Below the pieces are notes generated by a model. The model was not told where the DNA came from. It saw nothing but the letters and a program-made list of their open reading frames with translations, and did not search any database. The position numbers and the translations under genes were made by a program. Shown here piece after piece: positions 58,440 through 64,000 of a stretch of 64,000 nt of DNA. This DNA is from Sepioteuthis lessoniana (taxonomy: Eukaryota > Mollusca > Cephalopoda > Myopsida > Loliginidae). Every line of letters begins with the position of its first letter. The stretch's first letter is position 1. The stretch covers positions 7,960,860 through 8,024,859 of the forward strand of contig OY757904.1 of NCBI GenBank assembly GCA_963585895.1, written 5' to 3'.

Positions 58440-59050
58440 GACACTTTAGAAGAACGATATGCAATAAAACTCTGTTTTAAACATGGAAAAAATGCCACAG
58501 AAACGTATGGAATGCTTCAGACTGCTTTTGGGTCATCTTGCATGAATCGAGCGTGAGTTTTTGAGTGGCATAGATTCAAGGAAAGCAGGGAGTCTGTGAG
58601 GAATGATGAGAGGTGTGGGAGGTGTAAGGAAGTCAATACACCAGATTTGATAGACCAAAGGGTTAGGGTTAGGGTTACTATGTTGAGGTTCTAAGGGAGT
58701 TCAGGAAGAGATTCCTTGGGAAGAGGCCAGCACTCTTTAAATAGGGTCATTGGCATTTCCACCCGGATAATACACCAGTCCATAACTCCGTCCTTGTCAC
58801 AGACTATTTGACCAAGATGGGCATCAAGACTGTTCTTTACTCTCCCTATAGTCCAGACCTTGCTCCCTGTGACTTTTGGTTTTTCCCTAAGCTCAGAGGC
58901 TGTCGTTATGAGACAATTGAGGAGATGGATGAGGCTGTGACGAAGGTCATTGACACGCTCACACGAGAGGACTTGCATGGAGCTTTTCAGAATTTTTTGG
59001 AACGGTACAAGTGCATGGCAGCTGGAGGAGATTACTTCGAAGGGGACTAG
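58440..59050 (+). pseudogene. Mariner transposase remnant (M3) with D34D pair intact
   Basis: N-terminal part: KKCHRNVWNASDCFWVILHE, SSVSFEWHRFKESRESVRND, ERCGRCKEVNTPDLIDQ, then RVRVRVTMLRF encoded across the telomere-like tract, then KRPALFK-like sequence, PDNTPVHN-like residues and the open frame 58808-59050: TKMGIKTVLYSPYSPDLAPC, DFWFFPKLRGCRYETIEEMD, ending AGGDYFEGD then stop. Thirty-four residues separate the D of the PDN motif from the D of APCD, the mariner D34D spacing. The first catalytic aspartate and about 400 bp of core are deleted, and a stop follows MLRF, so it cannot be an active enzyme. Confidence 0.88.
58660..58677. repeat. Telomere-like tract inside mariner M3
   Basis: GGGTTAGGGTTAGGGTTA, three perfect units. 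Confidence 0.95.
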
Positions 59051-59124
59051 AGTTTCATGTGTGTACTATCAATAAAAGTGGCCATACGAAAAAAATTTGG
59101 AAACTTATTTAATGATCCTCGTAG

Positions 59125-59840
59125 ATATAAATTTGCTTCTTTTGTTTAACTATTTGTTTTCAACATGTTCTTGAATGCATAATTGTTTTCTTGCTGACAC
59201 AATATACATGCATTGCCACCTTCTTTGTAAATTTGTATTTTTTTCACAATATCCCATTTTATTATGGGAGATTTATCTGTTTCCTCTTTTATTTGCCATA
59301 TATGTTTTGATTGTGTTATACTGTTGGCGTATTTTTAGTCGGTGAAGCCGTGTTATTGTTTTGCCATCTATTTTCCATTTCAATTCAGTGGCATCGATGT
59401 AAATCCTTTCCTTATTACTTTTAAACTTCTCCTTTTGTGACTTTGTCCTTATAAATTACATTATTACTAAAAAAAATACCATAAAAAAGGGCATTTAGTT
59501 CTATCTCTGCACTCGCATCTGCCATTCTGGTCATTATATTTTTCATTTGCTAATTAAAAATTATGTTTGCTAATTTTTTTATATTGTTCATGCTTCAAAA
59601 ATTCATTCTAGATTTTTTGTTAGATAATCTATTTTGGATAGTAAATTTTTCCAACTCTTATTAATTGGAAATTATTCCCCCCCTCCCGCACAATTTTTGC
59701 AAGGTAGCCATGCAACGACAGTCAAACTGAGAGGTGGTTTCATTGATGAGACAAAAAAGGATTGGATGGTCAGCGACTCAAGTGGTTTCCCTTTCCATTT
59801 CTGTGTTGATGATCTGGGTTGTTTCTACACTTTTTCTTGC
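59125..59840. other. AT-rich DNA with nothing recognised
   Basis: A short C-run at 59676-59687. The frame from 59634 is chance sequence running into the AC/AT repeat. Confidence 0.4.
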
Positions 59841-59950
<110 letters not shown>

Positions 59951-60244
59951 GAAATGAATAAAAAAGGAAGAGAAAGTAAAATGAGGGGGAAATCAGGTCT
60001 TCTCAAACTTTTACTTGATGCACCCGTTGTAACTCATTTTAACTTCATAAATAAATTAATTGAATATTAAATTGCCGAAAGTTACTAATTTACCAGTGTT
60101 TAAAACAATTTACATGAAAAAGAATAAGTAAACTATAAATGGAAATGTCTCTTTCATAACTGAATTATTTTTAATAGGAAAGATGTGTTGAGTGGGCACT
60201 AAGAAGCTCATGAATATTTAGTTGTAGGATAGTGAATTTGAGTC

Positions 60245-60740
60245 GCAAATCACCCCATTCTGTGTTCAAAGTGCCCCTCCGATTGATTTGAAAATAATGC
60301 ACATGACTAAACCCAATATTCCACTATATACAAACATAGGAAAGGTAGTAAAATGGGCTCAACAAAGCCTTGGATATTTTGCAAAAGTTTTTTTTCCTTC
60401 ATTCAGTAATGTCAAATTTCTTTAAATTTGTACATAGACTTTCCTTCAAGATCGAAAGTCATTTCAGTATATACATTTTTAAGAAAGGTGTTTAAATTTA
60501 CACTTTCCACTTCAACATCAGATGAAGAAATAATACTTTCAAGAATTTCCATGTTTGGAAGATCCTTGAATCGAGCTTTAAAGTCTTCTTGCCAATTCCT
60601 AATGAGGTTTATATTGACAAAGAAATCTTTATTTAAAATGCGCAGTAGCAAAGTTACCATCTGTAGAATTCTATACTTTTATTCACTCAGCCAAAATGGT
60701 ATTCACCACCAGGGTGAATTTGTATGGTGAAGCCATGATC
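60245..60740 (-). pseudogene. hAT-type transposase C-terminal relic
   Basis: Minus frame 60412-60660 reads NWQEDFKARFKDLPNMEILE, then SVNLNTFLKNVYTEMTFDLE, GKSMYKFKEI. Further left come residues like NIQGFVEP, ILLPFLCLYIVE. The order R-F-x-D-L, then L-x-x-E/D-x-x-L-K-x-x, then YP-x-L-x-x-x-A and L-x-x-F-x-x-S-Y-x-x-E is that of ZBED5/GTF2IRD2-type domesticated and transposon hAT proteins near the dimerisation region. Frame breaks and the lack of the N-terminal BED and catalytic parts mark it as a relic. Confidence 0.5.
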
Positions 60741-62040
60741 AAGACACATTATTAAAGGAAAGACTCAATCAGACAATGGAATAGATCGATTATAAAAATG
60801 ATAACTAAATAAGCAAATTTTAAAATTTTGACATTTTTCCCCACAAAATTAATTCATTCGATTTTAACCACAAATACATTTTCTCACATAATTATTTAGT
60901 AAGTGTTTAATTCACTTGATTTCAATTTCCCGAAACATAAAAACTAATATAATTTGCATAGCTACATAAATGATTACTTTTCAATCAAATTTTAAACGGT
61001 GAATATATTTTTAATGATCTTACATTTCGATATAACGAAGACAACTATGAAACTCTAAGTAAAAGCATCAACATTATCATGAGCCGTTATAATAACGGGA
61101 ACCCAATGGATTGACGGATAGTCTAGTACTTCTCAAACCATCTATTCATAATTGTTTGGTTCAATTGTACTGATAGTAAAATTTCATAATTCGTTTACGA
61201 AAGAAACTGATACTAAAGATCAAATAGCTGTGATCTTTAAATAGACATCAACACTGGCAACGAGTTTTGTATCTCTGACATTTCATCAAAAATTCCGTTG
61301 GGGATTGGCTTCGTTAGATTTTTTTCCCACCCAAAATGTTTTACCTATGTAGAAAACAACAAAACTACAAAGGTGGCAAAATCTTGTGAGCAGTGTTTAA
61401 CAACTACTCAGCATGATAATATTGACCCCCATGTTCGATTTTTTTTATATCAAGTGTGGGGTAGATTATTTCAAACTGTTGTGACCAACTTGGTAAGCAT
61501 AATTATCGGATATTTTTAATAAGATTCAGTCCAGAAGAAGATGAGGTGTATCTGATGATTTTTGACACATTTAGCAAGCGCAATGTTCATTTCCAAGCAG
61601 CTGTTAATACTTAAGTTATCTATCTATCTATCTATCTATCTACTCCATTCTATTTTTATCTATCTCTGACTATATCTATCTATTAAGGTGGATTTGGGTT
61701 CTTTGATTGTTAGAAAAAAAAAAAAAATAAACAAACAAAACAACCCGATCAAGAGTTAAAAAAAGTTTTTGATTCAGAAAGATGATGAATATCATCCCTA
61801 TATTTGGGAAAACCAAATAAATTAGTGATTTTTAGACTTATGTTAAGTAGTCATGTTCATAGTAATTGGTCAAACTAATATATATTGATGACATCTATCT
61901 TCACACACAGACACACAGACGTGTGAACTTCGAAAACGCTAGAAAATAGAACGATTGAAATCCTTTCAACTCACTTGAGTAAACAAAAGAAAGAATCATT
62001 GGATTTTTAGGGACAAGAATGTGATAAGAGGGAAGGAAAA
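60741..62040. other. AT-rich DNA with a (TCTA)n tract
   Basis: (ATCT)n at 61616-61646, about seven units, and a poorer block to 61683. The frame 61298-61519 (73 codons) has three cysteines but no recognised motif. Confidence 0.45.

Positions 62041-62047
<7 letters not shown>

Positions 62048-62110
<63 letters not shown>
62048..62110. repeat. (GA)n microsatellite
   Basis: About 31 uninterrupted GA units. Confidence 0.96.
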
Positions 62111-62114
<4 letters not shown>

Positions 62115-62258
62115 AAAGTTGCGAAGAAGGGAAAAGCCTGAAATATAGAAAATGAAAACGGAATGTCTCGTTATCCAGTCGTACACTTCGGAAGCGTAAT
62201 TAAAACATGCTTACAGACACACCACAGACACACACTAACGTCTTCTTATTCTTATACA

Positions 62259-62261
<3 letters not shown>

Positions 62262-62326
<65 letters not shown>
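62262..62326. repeat. (GT)n microsatellite
   Basis: About 32 GT units. Confidence 0.96.
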
Positions 62327-62327
<1 letters not shown>

Positions 62328-62354
62328 AGGCGTACCCTCTGCCACGAGCAAAAT

Positions 62355-62566
62355 GTGACACAAGGTTATTTGTTAAGGGGAGTACAGCTGGTTTTAGGTC
62401 ATAGTTTTCCTTCAATACTGGTTGCCGTACCAGAGCTAAGGGACATAATCTGTTCTACTATTTATCCACAGTCGGGGGTTGGCAAAACAGATAGGTTCAT
62501 GCCTTTCCCAAAGGCATTAAATAAAGTGAAATGCAATTTTTTCAACGATTTGAACTCGGGTCACCG

Positions 62567-62568
<2 letters not shown>
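62355..62568 (-). mobile_element. tRNA-derived SINE, family B (long form), head truncated
   Basis: GTACAGCTGGTTTTAGGTCA, ACTGGTTGCCGTACCAGAGC, TTCATGCCTTTCCCAAAGGC, GATTTGAACTCGGGTCACC (B box). It stops at the (AT)n tract, so the A-box part is missing. Confidence 0.7.

Positions 62569-62622
<54 letters not shown>
62569..62622. repeat. (AT)n between a SINE and an RTE copy
   Basis: About 27 AT units. The RTE copy begins immediately at AATGACATAAACACGCGACT. Confidence 0.95.
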
Positions 62623-62624
<2 letters not shown>

Positions 62625-63117
62625 GACATAAACACGCGACTAGCAAAGGCAAGGACAGCTAACAACAGGCAATCGGTCATATGGAAGTTAGACCTGACCG
62701 ATAAAATAAAACGCAGTTTTTTTCCAAGCAGCGGTCGTGTCGATACTGCTATATGAGTGCACCACATGGACAGCAATTAAAAAAGAATGCTATGAGCAAT
62801 ATTGAATAACTGTTGGAGGCAACACCCTATAAAACAGCAACTGTACGGCCGCCTACCACCTATCATGAAAACTATCCAAGTTAGACGAACCAGATATACG
62901 GGACACTGCTTGAGAAGTATGGACGAACTCATAAGCGATATACTCCTATGGATCCCTTCACATGGACGACTACAGGTAGGACGACCCGTTAGAACCTGTA
63001 TACAACAGCTCTGTGCCAATATTGGATGTAGCCTGGAAAACCTCCCGAGAGCGACTGACGATAGAAATGGGTGGCGAGAGAGGGTCAGGGAAATCTGTGC
63101 TAGCAGCGCGACATGAT
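62623..63117 (+). mobile_element. RTE-type LINE 3' fragment with internal deletion
   Basis: Reads DINTRLAKARTANNRQSVIW, LDLTDKIKRSFF-like, then SIEYCWRQHP (deletion relative to 7500-7620), QQLYGRLPPIMKTIQVRRTR, YTGHCLRSMDELISDILLWI and, at the end, GWRERVREICASSAT then stop. The frame 62802-63116 is open for 104 codons. Tail ATGATGATATATAT grades into (AT)n and (GT)n. Confidence 0.88.
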
Positions 63118-63118
63118 G

Positions 63119-63159
<41 letters not shown>
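63118..63159. repeat. (AT)n passing into (GT)n at an RTE tail
   Basis: Begins within the ATGATG tail of the RTE copy and changes to TATATA and then TGTGTG, a visible series of microsatellite birth from a LINE tail. Confidence 0.93.
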
Positions 63160-63160
<1 letters not shown>

Positions 63161-63507
63161 ATGAATGAACATTTTTCTATCTTACTTATCGTTCATTTTC
63201 GAAAAAAAAGGAGAAATTTCTTGAGAAAAAGAAAAAATATGGAGACATTTCAATAGTATTTTTAGCAGGCGGCACTAAATTAATGATTTTAGCAACAAAA
63301 TTTCATCACGTACTGCAACTCCACCCATTAGATTTGTTTAAAGAAATTCCTTGATTTCAAAGACTGATACATATTGAATCAGGTCAGTGTAAAAGATATG
63401 TTTCTTGCATTAATCCGTTTTATAACAGCATGTTAGATTCTTAAATTACACATTAATATATCTATTTGATACTGTAAAGATATTTTTTTGCAATTAAAAA
63501 ATATACC
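63160..63507. other. AT-rich DNA with nothing recognised
   Basis: No coding or repeat signal was seen. Confidence 0.4.
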
Positions 63508-63530
63508 TGCCTTTTCTTTTCACATTGTAG

Positions 63531-63559
63531 ATGCCTATGGAAAAGTTATACTTATACCA
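63531..63559 (+). CDS. Possible 29 bp host micro-exon
   Basis: Upstream is a good acceptor: CTGCCTTTTCTTTTCACATT then GTAG at 63508-63530. Downstream is GTAAGA at 63560, a good donor. In the phase that joins to the exon candidate at 2-86 the piece reads AYGKVILIP with no stop. The pair of signals and the phase match are suggestive, but a 29 bp exon is unusual and such signal pairs arise by chance in 64 kb. Confidence 0.2.
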
Positions 63560-64000
63560 GTAAGACTGAAACTTATTTGAAATTTCATTTAAACACCTGA
63601 GATGGTTTGATTCACACTGATGCATTCTAGGAAGCCATGGATCTATTTTTTCTCCAGCTACGGATAAAGAGTAAGACGGTTGAAGCTTTTTAGTCGTATA
63701 AAAGTAGTTTTATTAGAAAACGTTACTCTGTTGTGCATGGGGGTGGGTAAAAAACTACCTGAAGATTAATAAGCACCAACGGTCAGAGAATAAACTAACT
63801 AAAGATTGTACTTTGATTTTAAAAAAGTTGCAAGGCAATGGGACATCATTTAACTCCCTTTAACAAGAAAAGAAATAAAAAGTTTATTGATAAAAGAAGC
63901 TGTGAAAAGCCATGAACGCCCACATTATTAAGGGACACACACATGCACACACACACACAGAGACTGAGAAAGCATAAGAGGAGGAAGAAATCATCCTTTT
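63560..64000. other. AT-rich DNA with nothing recognised
   Basis: A short (AC)n tract at 63935-63958. Otherwise nothing was recognised. Confidence 0.4.

Larger units (their letters stand above)
58218..59121 (+). mobile_element. Internally deleted mariner (copy M3), best preserved
   Basis: A 904 bp element flanked by TA on both sides (58216-58217 and 59122-59123). The left end CGCGGTGCATTCAATAAGTT and the right end AACTTATTTAATGATCCTCG are imperfect inverse copies. It has the same internal junction with a TTAGGG tract as M1 and M2, but the longest 5' region of the three. Confidence 0.92.

Noticed and set aside
61298..61519. Zinc-finger-like frame (C...CEQC)
   Set aside because: Cysteine spacing matches no known finger and the surroundings show no coding signal.

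Overview
This is a eukaryotic, animal, strongly AT-rich window with no complete host gene. Nearly everything recognisable is mobile DNA or tandem repeat: tRNA-derived SINEs, RTE-type and R4/Dong-like LINE fragments, many mariner relics, one hAT fragment, two minisatellites, a 4.8 kb satellite and dozens of (AT)n, (AC)n, (GA)n and trinucleotide arrays. The mixture (tRNA-SINEs, RTE, mariner, very long simple repeats, TTAGGG motifs) suggests a mollusc and probably a cephalopod such as an octopus. That assignment is inference; no species-diagnostic gene is present. The open frames over 60 codons are transposon remnants, translated microsatellites or chance frames.

Layout. 1-90: possible exon end followed by a GTAAGT donor. 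2.5-3.3 kb: two tRNA-SINEs. 4.2-6.5 kb: three R4/Dong-like LINE 3' ends, head to tail on the minus strand and joined by (ATT)n. 6.7-7.95 kb: the best RTE copy. 9.65-10.53 kb: an internally deleted mariner with both TIRs. 11-16.6 kb: SINE remnants in otherwise featureless DNA. 17.2-19.4 kb: an unrecognised less AT-rich segment, then divergent RTE debris. 20.1-21.5 kb: two more R4/Dong-like copies. 21.9-22.4 kb: a mariner N-terminal relic. 23.5-24.5 kb: SINEs around a 209 bp (AT)n tract. 26.7-27.8 kb: a decayed but nearly full-length mariner. 33-35.6 kb: RTE and mariner pieces. 37.8-38.5 kb: a second deleted mariner. 41.2-44.5 kb: a SINE, a 12-unit minisatellite, RTE and SINE pieces and duplicated AT palindromes. 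45.5-50.4 kb: copies of dispersed repeat C, one expanded into a 39 bp minisatellite and one interrupted by an RTE copy. 50.84-56.27 kb: a mariner whose 3' end is tandemly repeated about 54 times as an 89 bp satellite. 58.2-59.1 kb: a third deleted mariner. 60.2-60.7 kb: hAT relic. 62.6-63.1 kb: last RTE copy. 63.53 kb: possible micro-exon.

Main observation. The 89 bp satellite (51190-56044) is not anonymous. Its unit matches the end of a mariner transposase reading frame plus 3' UTR plus TIR, the transposase C-terminus (FQRC, WNK, NAN) lies directly to its left, and a matching inverted TIR lies at each outer edge (50836 and 56265). The array therefore sits inside a mariner and is made of that element's own end. 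Two other minisatellites (41.5-42.4 kb and 47.6-48.15 kb) are likewise expansions of parts of one dispersed repeat, and three deleted mariner copies share a TTAGGG-type tract at the deletion junction. Transposon ends turning into tandem repeats is the theme of the window.
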